DNA of 22,647 bases, from the NCBI GenBank assembly GCA_035543455.1, contig DATKKE010000045.1, positions 1-22,647 of the forward strand, written 5' to 3'. This document shows positions 1 to 6,581 of the stretch, piece after piece (position 1 is the stretch's first letter; each line of letters starts with the position of its first letter). The notes below the pieces were generated by a model. The model was not told the origin of the DNA, did not search any database, and saw nothing but the letters and a program-made list of their open reading frames with translations. The DNA is from CAIKOD01 sp035543455 (lineage in GTDB: Archaea; Halobacteriota; Methanomicrobia; Methanomicrobiales; Methanospirillaceae). The position numbers and the translations under genes were made by a program.

Positions 1-165
1 GTTGGTATTCTCACTCGCGTGGAAGAGTGGGGGATATACACAATCCCATCGGCCAAGTCCTATCTCCGGATTCTGGTCGACCAGAACCCGGCTGGCAGGT
101 GTACTTCCGGAGGGTATTCCGAAAGAGGGAAGTCGGCCGGGGAACTGGTTTACTTCAATGACTAA
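1..165 (+). CDS. 3' end of an unidentified reading frame, cut by the left edge
   Basis: Frame 1 is open from the first base to a TAA at 163-165 and gives 54 residues ending GELVYFND. The upstream part lies outside the window. I do not recognise the sequence: it has no obvious metal-binding motif or membrane segment, and it is rich in Gly, Ser and Arg. Frame 2 is also open across the same stretch (stop TGA 170-172), so the coding frame is not certain. Two short hairpins lie 100-130 bases downstream. A degenerate mobile-element end is possible but cannot be shown from this fragment. Confidence 0.35.
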   Translation, partial: VGILTRVEEWGIYTIPSAKSYLRILVDQNPAGRCTSGGYSERGKSAGELVYFND

Positions 166-460
166 ATTGTGAACCGCACACGAGAGCTGTAGTATATATG
201 AATACTCAGGCCGGTCACAAATTTTTTTACTTTCACCTTACGGAGATACAATGCAGTTGTGTTACATTAACCCTCGTCCTTTAGGGTGGCCTACCATTGG
301 CCGTATCTAACAACGATTCTGTCAAGCGGGTGGCTTCAGTACTAATTTTACTTCCAAGAAGATAGGAAAGCCATCAACTATAACCAATCAACGATTAACA
401 TAAAACTTAGAGGACCTGCTTCGGATAATTTAATTAGCCTATTAATTAAAATGGAGTTTC
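166..460. other. Intergenic region with short hairpin
   Basis: No convincing gene is visible. An AT-rich stretch at about 190-240 contains TATA-like sequence. A perfect 5-bp stem (ACCCT 270-274 pairing with AGGGT 283-287) encloses CGTCCTTT and is followed by a GGCC/GGCC pair. A similar small hairpin with a 'CGTCCTTTAGGG' core occurs at right ends of IS200/IS605-type elements, but no transposase is seen here, so the resemblance is only suggestive. The last 60 bases are very AT-rich and probably hold the promoter of the next gene. Confidence 0.4.
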
Positions 461-757
461 GTGTACTTTTTCATCAAGACTCAGAACCCAAGACCGTCAT
501 TTCACCTTGATATGACTCCCGATGAGCGTGCAATCATGGAAAGACATGTCAGTTATTGGTCGGACAAAGCAAAACAAGGAATCGCTATCGTTTTCGGACC
601 CGTGTTGAACCCTCAAGGAGTGTATGGTATCGGAGTGTATCAAGTTAAAGACGAGGCCGAAATGCGTGGACTTCTCGATCACGACCCTGCTAATGGGCTG
701 TTGCAATATGACGTTTTACCAATGCTCCGTGCAGTTATCGGGGTGCTACAACACTGA
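461..757 (+). CDS. YciI-like (YCII-related) small protein
   Basis: This 98-residue protein is close to the size of a single YCII-related domain. It opens with a beta strand (MYFFIK), then a helix with His29, then a strand with the GPVLNPQG turn at 46-53, the GIGVYQV strand at 56-62, and the DHDPA motif at 73-77. This is the usual YciI order, in which a His and an Asp-Pro pair line a putative active site. The biochemical role of most members is unknown; some resemble muconolactone isomerase-type dimers. The GTG start is chosen because an in-frame stop lies at 443-445 and a GGAG sits at 453-456, four bases before it. There is no obvious operon partner. Assignment rests on motif recognition only. 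Confidence 0.7.
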   Translation: MYFFIKTQNPRPSFHLDMTPDERAIMERHVSYWSDKAKQGIAIVFGPVLNPQGVYGIGVYQVKDEAEMRGLLDHDPANGLLQYDVLPMLRAVIGVLQH

Positions 758-1063
758 TTTTGACATATCCGGCACCTGCCGCGTATTTAGACCTTACCGT
801 TTCATGAGTACGTCACAAATACGAAAATGATAAATTTGGATTCAACAATTTAACCAGAAGGGACTACAGGATGAGATGGGATCGGGTCCCACCCCCTTCC
901 AAATGTAGGATTGATTCTTATTTGCTCTGTTATTACTTAATAATACCGCATGGATAAACTGTTCAGATTAATATATTGATTTCTGAAGAGATAACGGATT
1001 ATTCCCTTGCAAGGCCTTTTTTCGTTACGGGGAGATTTTTTTCATCTGAAGGCTCTGCTCCAT
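758..1063. other. Intergenic region between converging genes
   Basis: No gene is supported. It holds an inverted repeat TGGGA (877-881) / TCCCA (887-891) with a 5-base loop. Further on, around 1010-1022, a CCTTGCAAGG palindrome is followed by a T-run on the plus strand. Either could help end transcription of the YciI-like gene or of the minus-strand operon that ends at 1064. The rest is AT-rich and featureless. Confidence 0.5.
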
Positions 1064-1465
1064 TTAGTAAATAAAATTTGTCCGGCCCCGGAATGGTTGC
1101 CCACTGCAACAGGCTGTCACATTTTTATCATATCCGAATGAAATACTTTCTGCCGTTCTTGGAAGACCGATTGCCGGTGAGAAATTTTGTTTTTGCCAGT
1201 CAGGTTTATCAATGGAAATCGGATTAACTGAATAATACGGTGAGATATTCCCCTGGGGAATTATCAAGGATATCAAATTGCCCGATGAGAATTTAAACGA
1301 ATTAAATTCCTCTTTTGGCAACAATATCTCTTTGTTGGTCGATGATCTCACTTTGTCAATCTTGTTTTGAATTGACACTCCCGCCGAAACTGTGGAAATA
1401 AGCACCATTCCCATTAAAATCAATGTAATGAACGTCTTAGTACCCGCATTTCTCCGTCTTGCCAT
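1064..1465 (-). CDS. Small exported protein of unknown function, third gene of the secreted-protein operon
   Basis: A 133-residue protein with a clear signal peptide: a basic N-terminus (MARRR, later K10), a hydrophobic core at about 12-25, and a likely cleavage after the TVSA at 25-28, before GVSIQ. The mature part is polar, has no second membrane segment, and contains a vicinal Cys-Cys pair in TACCSGQP near the C-terminus. It ends in an aromatic tail (NFIY). The ATG at 1465 has a good ribosome site (AAAGGAG, about 7 bases upstream). The next gene upstream ends 28 bases away, which suggests co-transcription. I recognise no family. The signal-peptide end resembles those of the two neighbours, so the three may act together outside the membrane. 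Confidence 0.7.
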   Translation of the reverse strand: MARRRNAGTKTFITLILMGMVLISTVSAGVSIQNKIDKVRSSTNKEILLPKEEFNSFKFSSGNLISLIIPQGNISPYYSVNPISIDKPDWQKQNFSPAIGLPRTAESISFGYDKNVTACCSGQPFRGRTNFIY

Positions 1466-1493
1466 GGCCCGTCTCCTTTAAGAACGGTATATC

Positions 1494-2387
1494 TTAATAA
1501 TATCCTCTGTTTCCCAGGGATGATGTCCCACATCCATTCACTCCGCAGGCCCACCAGCCGTACCAGATTTTTGTGCAGAGGACCCGGTTATCACTTCTTA
1601 ATTGGGATTGTATTTCACTAGCTACCGTATCGGGTGTATCGGGGTTGTAAAAAAGGGTAATTTCAGTAGTCCGTTTTAAAGGCACTCCTTCAGAAATTAA
1701 TCTCTGAGCTGCACCGCTCCCGGGATAATCCATATTAAAATCAATGAGGACCAAAATTTTATCGCCAATAGTTCGCTGATATGCTGGATCGATTGTTGCA
1801 TTTTTTTCAGTTTTTATTTTATTTGTTATCGAATTATAGTCCTTTCTTGAGATTAAAAGGTAATACCGCTCGCCGGTAAGTGCTTCCCCGATGTTCGCCT
1901 CCGCGGGAATATGATGGCTTAATATGATTTCATTGGCCGTAGATTCTGAAATATCACCGTCGAAAATAACCAGCAGCATCCAGTTCGTCTTCGGCTGGTC
2001 GGGAAAAAACGATGAAGGTATTATTCTTCCAAAATCGTTCTGATAGGCAAAAATTGCCTTGTTAACCTGATAAGAAGCTGTCGCTTTCAAGAAAGAATTA
2101 TTAATTAAGAATATGGGCGTATTGACAGGTCTCATATTTGGAAACGATGTGTTAAACAAGTGTAGTTGAGGTTGTTGTGTCTTTGGGACATAAATAGCCG
2201 GTAATTTAATCGGGCTGAATCCGGGGCCTGGAATCGATATGAGATAATTATTATCGGAAGCGAACACGATCTTGTTGTTGGTCGGAGAATTTTCCATAAT
2301 TCCTACTGAATAAGTCGGATAAACCAGTATCCCAATCAGTGCAAGTGAGACGAAGGCGGTTAGATATGAACATTCTTTTCCATTCAT
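1494..2387 (-). CDS. Exported protein of unknown function with a possible internal duplication, second gene of the operon
   Basis: The preferred start is the ATG at 2387 (MNGKECSYL), giving 297 residues. A longer TTG-started form to 2432 would overlap the upstream gene and extend the N-terminus with charged residues before the signal peptide. The signal anchor or signal peptide spans about 8-27 and ends near PTYSVG. Residues from about 130 onward seem to hold two similar modules. Each has a hydrophobic strand (LLVIFDGD; ILVLIDFN), a helix ending in HHIP or EGVP, a strand (YYLLIS; ITLFYN) and a second helix. The C-terminus is a compact tail rich in Trp, Tyr, Gly and Cys (WYGWWACG, then NGCGTS). 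No known enzyme motif is visible. It starts 13 bases after the upstream gene ends. Confidence 0.7.
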   Translation of the reverse strand: MNGKECSYLTAFVSLALIGILVYPTYSVGIMENSPTNNKIVFASDNNYLISIPGPGFSPIKLPAIYVPKTQQPQLHLFNTSFPNMRPVNTPIFLINNSFLKATASYQVNKAIFAYQNDFGRIIPSSFFPDQPKTNWMLLVIFDGDISESTANEIILSHHIPAEANIGEALTGERYYLLISRKDYNSITNKIKTEKNATIDPAYQRTIGDKILVLIDFNMDYPGSGAAQRLISEGVPLKRTTEITLFYNPDTPDTVASEIQSQLRSDNRVLCTKIWYGWWACGVNGCGTSSLGNRGYY

Positions 2388-2400
2388 CGGCTTCCCTTTC

Positions 2401-2868
2401 TTACGAAAATGAAAATCCTGTCTTCTTCTCAAAACCGTTTGTCATGCCGGCGGTAGTAGCTGTCTCCGAATAATAGAGGGCAGGATCCGTGTGGGGAACG
2501 AGGGGCATATACCCGGGTGGCGGATAATTCCAGAATTTTGGCGGGTAGTATGGAGTAATTTTCGCAGGTAAAACTCCGGATTCTGAATTGTTTTTGAGGA
2601 TGGAATCCGGACTGCAATACCCAGACCCGCACACAAGGGTGTAAGGGAGTGGCAGGATTTTGGGGATCAGGGCATTATCCGTTAAATACCATGTTAAGGC
2701 CTGGTATGGAACCGTATTATTCAGTGTTATGATCATTTTTCCCGTAAGCGATCCCGCTGCAGTGCTCTTAGTCATGATCGGACCCGCCGAAACAGTGGGA
2801 ATTATTGACAATCCGAGGAAAATCAGGATAATTAATACAGTAGTATAGGAGTGTTTTCTTAAAACCAT
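2401..2868 (-). CDS. Small exported Pro/Tyr-rich protein of unknown function, first gene of the operon
   Basis: The start is the ATG at 2868 because a strong ribosome site (GGGGGA) sits six bases before it; a GTG at 2901 is also open but poorly placed. The 155-residue product has a signal peptide (MVLRKHS, then a hydrophobic core VLIILIFLGLSII) with probable cleavage after TVSA. The mature chain has a Cys pair in VCGSGYCSP and a Pro/Tyr/Trp-rich stretch (PYYPPKFWNYPPPGY) typical of extended wall-exposed chains. It has no second membrane span and no recognised domain. It leads the operon with the 297- and 133-residue genes, and a TATA-like element lies about 42 bases upstream of its start. Confidence 0.7.
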   Translation of the reverse strand: MVLRKHSYTTVLIILIFLGLSIIPTVSAGPIMTKSTAAGSLTGKMIITLNNTVPYQALTWYLTDNALIPKILPLPYTLVCGSGYCSPDSILKNNSESGVLPAKITPYYPPKFWNYPPPGYMPLVPHTDPALYYSETATTAGMTNGFEKKTGFSFS

Positions 2869-2904
2869 GAAGATTCCCCCATTAAAACATCCCTGCGTCA
2901 CGGT

Positions 2905-2918
2905 AAATGATAAATGAA
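2905..2918 (-). promoter_or_regulatory. TATA-box promoter of the secreted-protein operon
   Basis: On the minus strand this reads TTCATTTATCATTT. Its centre is about 42 bases from the ATG at 2868. Archaeal start sites usually fall 25-30 bases after the TATA centre, so the leader would be about 15-20 bases and would include the GGGGGA ribosome site. Position fits; sequence match is moderate. Confidence 0.4.
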
Positions 2919-3216
2919 CGCAATCGGCCAGTTCCTGGAAAATGAATTGTTCATGATCTGAGCCGGTGAAACAGCGATACGGGACACCTCAAGTCCTGTT
3001 GCTTATTCCTATTTGATGAAAATTAGCGAACCGATCCTCAGATCTCAAAAGATCTCGCTCATTTCAACCTTACATTCCAGCGCGGATTTTAAAAATAGGC
3101 ACTATTATAGAATATTTTCCCTTTTTATCAGCTCTCGTCCAATATCCTTCATAAACCATATGTCGCTATATCTCAAAGGGTATTGTTTGCGGACCGAATC
3201 ATTCCAAAACAGGCAT
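2919..3216. other. Divergent intergenic region
   Basis: This lies between the minus-strand exported-protein operon and the plus-strand DUF5806 gene. No coding region is convincing. It contains a GATCTC direct repeat at 3041-3046 and 3051-3056, spaced by one helical turn and inside the palindrome-rich string AGATCT...AGATCT. That could be a regulator site, but nothing else supports it. Confidence 0.4.
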
Positions 3217-3229
3217 ACCTTATAATAAC
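3217..3229 (+). promoter_or_regulatory. TATA box of the DUF5806 gene, leaderless layout
   Basis: CCTTATAATAA is centred about 29 bases before the ATG at 3253. Transcription should start within a few bases of the start codon. No Shine-Dalgarno sequence lies before the ATG, in agreement with a leaderless message. Confidence 0.55.
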
Positions 3230-3252
3230 CCGTTGCTGCCAACCTATCTTTA

Positions 3253-3795
3253 ATGGAAGAACCCGTGCAAAAGCCAGAGATCAACAAATATGCAAAATTC
3301 AAGAAGGTAGACGGGGCCACCTACCGCAGGGTGAACGAGTTCCTCAGGAAGCGCACCTATATTACTGCCCGCGAATGGGCGCTCGCCAGGCTCTGCACCG
3401 ATTTCCGGACCCGGAGCGGTGCCGAAATGACGTTTATCGGGATGCACCTCCCTGAACTCTGTCCGTTCATGCAGGAGACATATACCCCGCAGGCAGTCAA
3501 CCAGGCACGCAATTCCTTCAAAAAGAAGGTGAACAAGGCCGGGGCCACCTTCTTTTACGGGGCCATGTGTGGTTTCTTCACCACCGACGAACTGGACGAC
3601 ATGCTCTTCGAAGCGAGCGAGGTTGCCAGGTTCCTTCTCGAGATAGAGGGGACATCATTAGACATCGATGAGGAGATCGATATCGAGGACCGGATCACGA
3701 AAGTAATGCGTAGTGTCGGTGAAGCTGCCCGGAACATGCTCGAAAAGCGTTCCGCGGCGGAGAAAGCAGAGAATGAAGAATTACTTTCGCCATAA
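3253..3795 (+). CDS. DUF5806 family protein
   Basis: This 180-residue soluble protein matches from memory the archaeal family DUF5806, found in haloarchaea and Methanomicrobiales and of unknown function. The N-terminal two thirds is basic and rich in aromatic residues (YAKFKKVDGATYRRV, REWALARLC), while the C-terminal third is acidic and helical (IDEEIDIEDRI). The arrangement suggests a nucleic-acid or protein-binding helical domain, but no catalytic motif is visible. The ATG is preferred because the TATA box is about 29 bases upstream and the protein begins with a typical polar stretch. It stands alone: the gene before is divergent, and GlmM starts more than 300 bases later. Confidence 0.75.
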   Translation: MEEPVQKPEINKYAKFKKVDGATYRRVNEFLRKRTYITAREWALARLCTDFRTRSGAEMTFIGMHLPELCPFMQETYTPQAVNQARNSFKKKVNKAGATFFYGAMCGFFTTDELDDMLFEASEVARFLLEIEGTSLDIDEEIDIEDRITKVMRSVGEAARNMLEKRSAAEKAENEELLSP

Positions 3796-4117
3796 TCGTG
3801 TCATTTTAATTTCGCTGGAGCAATATCCCACGAGACATTCCTCTGGAAAAAATCCCGCTGTTATGAATTCATGTGCCTTCGAAGCACACCTGCAAGGAAC
3901 ACAAATTTGACAAAGAAGGGGATTTTACCGTCTGCATCTGATCAGAGCGACGTTCTTCCGGAAATTAGCAAAAAGACATTATCCTTAACGGCAACGTCAG
4001 AGATAATCCAGGGGCTGGGGTCCGGGGCCGAAATTATTTCCCTGAATATTCTCAATATACATATCGGGAAGTCTCCTGCATAAGGATAAGGGACGTATAA
4101 TCCGGGGTTTTTAATAT
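3796..4117. other. Intergenic region upstream of glmM
   Basis: No gene is supported. Short open frames here have no ribosome site and no recognisable sequence. The last 40 bases hold two TATA-like strings (CGTATAAT at about 4094-4101 and TTTTTAATATAT just before the start codon), neither at an ideal distance from the glmM ATG, so the promoter is not fixed. Confidence 0.4.
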
Positions 4118-5479
4118 ATGGCATCAGAAAAACTGCAGAAAAGGCTGTTCGGCACAAACGGCGTCAGGGGTATCGTAGGTAAAGACATGACCCCGGAACT
4201 TGCGCTTTCCATCGGTTACGCGCTCGGTTCGATGAGGAAAGGACGCATTGCGGTAGGCAGGGACACGAGGACATCCGGGGAATGCCTGGCGAATGCGGTC
4301 AGGGCCGGGCTTATGGCCACCGGGTGCGACGTCGTCGATCTGGGTATTCTCCCGACACCGGCCCTCCAATACCTCGTCACACGGCATTTCGATGGCGGTG
4401 CCATGATCACAGCATCCCACAATCCCCCTGAATACAATGGTGTTAAAATTATCGAGCCGGACGGGACCGAGATGGGAGATGAGGAGACAATTCTCCTGGA
4501 AGAAAGACTGTTCTCCAAAAAATTCGCCATAAAACCCTGGGACCAGGTCGGCACCGGTTCTTCTTCCCTGACAATGGTCAACCACTACGTCCGGGCGATC
4601 ATCAACGCATATCCGGAACATATCGGGAAGGGTATCTCCGTAGTTGTAGATCCGGGATGCGGTGCAGCATCGGTAACAGCACCGGAGATTCTTACCGGCC
4701 TCGGTTGTCGGGTGTTTTCCATCAATGCCCAGATCGACGGTCATTTCCCCGGGCGCCTCCCCGAACCTTCCATCGAGGGGTTAAAAGGGCTGTCTGACCT
4801 TGTCATATCCACCGGTGCGGCCATTGGCATTGCTCACGACGGCGATGCAGACAGGGCTGTTTTTGTCGACGAAAACGGAAGTTTCATTACAGAAGACCAG
4901 GAGTTCGCCCTCGTAACCGATCACATCTGCAAGGAAAAGAAAGGAGTGATTGTTACCCCCGTAAGTACTTCACTTATTGTTGAAACCGTTGCAAAAAACC
5001 ATGGATCGACGGTTGTTTATACACCGGTCGGAAGTATCTACGTCGCACGGACCATGAGAGAACTGATGAGCAGTGGGGAACAGGTAATTTTCGGTGGAGA
5101 AGGCAATGGCGGTTTGATCTACCCTGATCACCAGTTCTGCCGGGACGGAGGCATGACCGCAGCAATGATGGTGACTATCCTCGCCGGATCGGGGAAGAAG
5201 CTCTCAGAAATGGTAGAATGTCTTCCAAAATTCCACACGATTAAAGAAAAAATCAGGACCACCAGGGCGAGGGAGCTGATGGGGCAGCTGGAGAAATCAT
5301 GTGCCGGATACCGTATTGACAGGACGGACGGGCTGAAGATAGTAAAAGGAACTACCTGGGCATTGGTCAGGCCGTCCGGGACCGAACCCCTCGTACGGAT
5401 CACCGTGGAATCTCCTGAAAAAGACTCTGCTACAGCATTCTTTAACGAACTGATGGGAACTATTACTCCTGCTTCTTGA
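4118..5479 (+). CDS. glmM: Phosphoglucosamine mutase / phosphohexomutase, archaeal type
   Basis: A 453-residue alpha-D-phosphohexomutase, the normal family length. It converts glucosamine-6-phosphate to glucosamine-1-phosphate, or handles the mannose/glucose phosphates, supplying UDP-N-acetylglucosamine and other nucleotide sugars for surface glycans. All four active-site elements are present. The phosphoserine loop is TASHNP with Ser100. The Mg-binding loop is DGDADR at 241-246. The sugar-specificity loop is GGEGNGG at 326-332. The phosphate-binding loop is RPSGTEP at 418-424. The N-terminal FGTNGVRG at 11-18 is also typical. Substrate choice between glucosamine and mannose phosphates cannot be read safely from sequence; the archaeal GlmM subgroup is the best fit. 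It appears to be a single-gene unit ending at a T-run. Confidence 0.92.
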   Translation: MASEKLQKRLFGTNGVRGIVGKDMTPELALSIGYALGSMRKGRIAVGRDTRTSGECLANAVRAGLMATGCDVVDLGILPTPALQYLVTRHFDGGAMITASHNPPEYNGVKIIEPDGTEMGDEETILLEERLFSKKFAIKPWDQVGTGSSSLTMVNHYVRAIINAYPEHIGKGISVVVDPGCGAASVTAPEILTGLGCRVFSINAQIDGHFPGRLPEPSIEGLKGLSDLVISTGAAIGIAHDGDADRAVFVDENGSFITEDQEFALVTDHICKEKKGVIVTPVSTSLIVETVAKNHGSTVVYTPVGSIYVARTMRELMSSGEQVIFGGEGNGGLIYPDHQFCRDGGMTAAMMVTILAGSGKKLSEMVECLPKFHTIKEKIRTTRARELMGQLEKSCAGYRIDRTDGLKIVKGTTWALVRPSGTEPLVRITVESPEKDSATAFFNELMGTITPAS

Positions 5480-5483
5480 GAAA

Positions 5484-5501
5484 CCATCCGGATGCTTTTT
5501 T
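5484..5501 (+). terminator. Oligo-T terminator of glmM
   Basis: Directly after the glmM stop, a CATCCGGATG palindrome is followed by C and six T residues (5496-5501). Archaeal termination depends mainly on such T-runs; the palindrome can form only a very short stem. Confidence 0.5.
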
Positions 5502-5881
5502 GTGAATCCTGGCGATACTATATTCGTATCCCGGGTTCGTGCCATATATCCGGAAAACCATTCCCATGCCCCGGCAGCTGCTCAAAGCGAAAACCTAATA
5601 TTCCTTTTATAGTAAATTCCAAGTAACAAAAAAGGACTGTATAGAGTGATCGCGGTACCACGCCTCGGAGGAGATATCGCTACCGGTGATTCATCTTCTG
5701 CCGTTGGCATGGGGTCTTTTTTTAAATCCGGGGAAGTTAAAAATAATTTTTTGCAGCTGACAGGTCCTTCGGTTTTTTATTTAACAATGTCCTTTCATGC
5801 ACGGTACAACACCGTCGGCAGAAGAGAATGGAAATCGTGGGCGGTTATCCGGCCTTGGTTTTCACGAGGTACTTAACTAGG
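5502..5881. other. Intergenic region upstream of acylphosphatase
   Basis: A GTG-started frame at 5646-5876 (76 residues) is open, but it has no recognised domain and no clear ribosome site, so I do not call it. The region carries several T-runs (5717-5724, around 5746-5752, 5771-5776). GTTTTTTATTTAAC at about 5770-5783 is a reasonable TATA element for acylphosphatase, which would leave a leader of roughly 75 bases. CCTTTTATAGTAAA near 5602-5615 is another candidate promoter element. Confidence 0.4.
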
Positions 5882-6157
5882 ATGCAGACCATAGAGATTC
5901 AAATATCAGGCAGGGTTCAGAAAGTTGGTTTCAGGAGCTGTATCCGGAGGATCGCGCAGAAATTGAATATCAGGGGGGAGGTGATGAACCTGCCTAACGG
6001 ATCGGTCCGGGTACTTGCGACATCGGAAAAAATAATCCTTGACAAATTCATTTCAATGATTTACGGATGCCCCCGTGCCGTCATCAGGGACATGAAGATC
6101 ACAGATATAGATCTTATGGAATTTGATGAATTCATTATAAAAAAACCAAATACATGA
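5882..6157 (+). CDS. acyP: Acylphosphatase
   Basis: Hydrolyses acyl phosphates such as carbamoyl phosphate and 1,3-bisphosphoglycerate in the cytoplasm. The ATG at 5882 gives 91 residues, the typical size; a GTG at 5828 would add 18 residues without family similarity. The first signature GRVQKVGFR (10-18) ends in the catalytic Arg18, and the second signature around GEVMNLPNGSV (32-42) holds the catalytic Asn36. These two residues orient the phosphate and the attacking water. One change from the consensus is Lys14 where Gly is most common (VQGVxFR). The gene is convergent with cas1 but 424 bases away; no functional link is evident. Confidence 0.88.
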   Translation: MQTIEIQISGRVQKVGFRSCIRRIAQKLNIRGEVMNLPNGSVRVLATSEKIILDKFISMIYGCPRAVIRDMKITDIDLMEFDEFIIKKPNT

Positions 6158-6183
6158 TTAATCGCCTGCTTCCATCAAATTGG

Positions 6184-6200
6184 AGATTAAAAAATCTTTT
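6184..6200 (+). terminator. Hairpin plus T-run after acylphosphatase
   Basis: AGATT (6184-6188) pairs with AATCT (6193-6197) around an AAAA loop, and the T-run continues to 6200. It lies 27 bases past the acylphosphatase stop. Confidence 0.4.
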
Positions 6201-6558
6201 ATCTGATACCATACTCCTCCCCCGGGTTTTCTGCACCTGCGATTCGATAGGATATAGTCCCAGAGAAAAGGCTTGTCAGCCACTCCTGATGCTAATCTTC
6301 TTATAGCGAGATCCAGAAAAACCATTGATTTTAGTTGAATATCTGTAAAATTGCGTTAAAATTGATTAAAATGAGTTCTGAAGCAATGCTCCAGTAAACC
6401 ACATGATGCTATATATTAGAGGATGAAAATAAAATTGAATAATCTGCCTGACAAGGAAATTATTCAGAGTGATACGATCACGTAAGGGGATACCGGTCTT
6501 CGTATTCCTGGATAAATTCGAAATAGGATTTCCGACCTACCGACGCACAAAGCAGCGG
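6201..6558. other. AT-rich intergenic region between acylphosphatase and cas1
   Basis: There is no CRISPR repeat, no terminal inverted repeat and no recognisable gene. A strong TATA-like string CTATATATTA (6409-6418) faces plus with no annotated gene behind it. A 7-bp stem with one G-T wobble, GGGATAC (6487-6493) / GTATTCC (6502-6508), follows 70 bases later. Between them a 20-residue frame (6423-6485) is open but would begin before the predicted start of transcription. A small RNA is possible but unproven. Confidence 0.35.
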
Positions 6559-6566
6559 AAAAAAAA
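6559..6566 (-). terminator. Oligo-T terminator of cas1
   Basis: Eight A residues on the plus strand read as eight T residues on the cas1 strand, 16 bases past the cas1 stop. This is a typical archaeal T-run terminator. Confidence 0.5.
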
Positions 6567-6581
6567 GAACAAATGGATTGC

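Noticed and set aside
3871..4083. 70-residue plus-strand frame before glmM
   Set aside because: It has no ribosome site or recognisable domain; composition looks random.
4124..4744. 206-codon minus-strand open frame
   Set aside because: It is a shadow of glmM, which has all four catalytic motifs in the other frame.
5646..5876. 76-residue plus-strand frame before acylphosphatase
   Set aside because: It has no clear ribosome site, no recognisable sequence, and covers T-runs that look like regulatory DNA.
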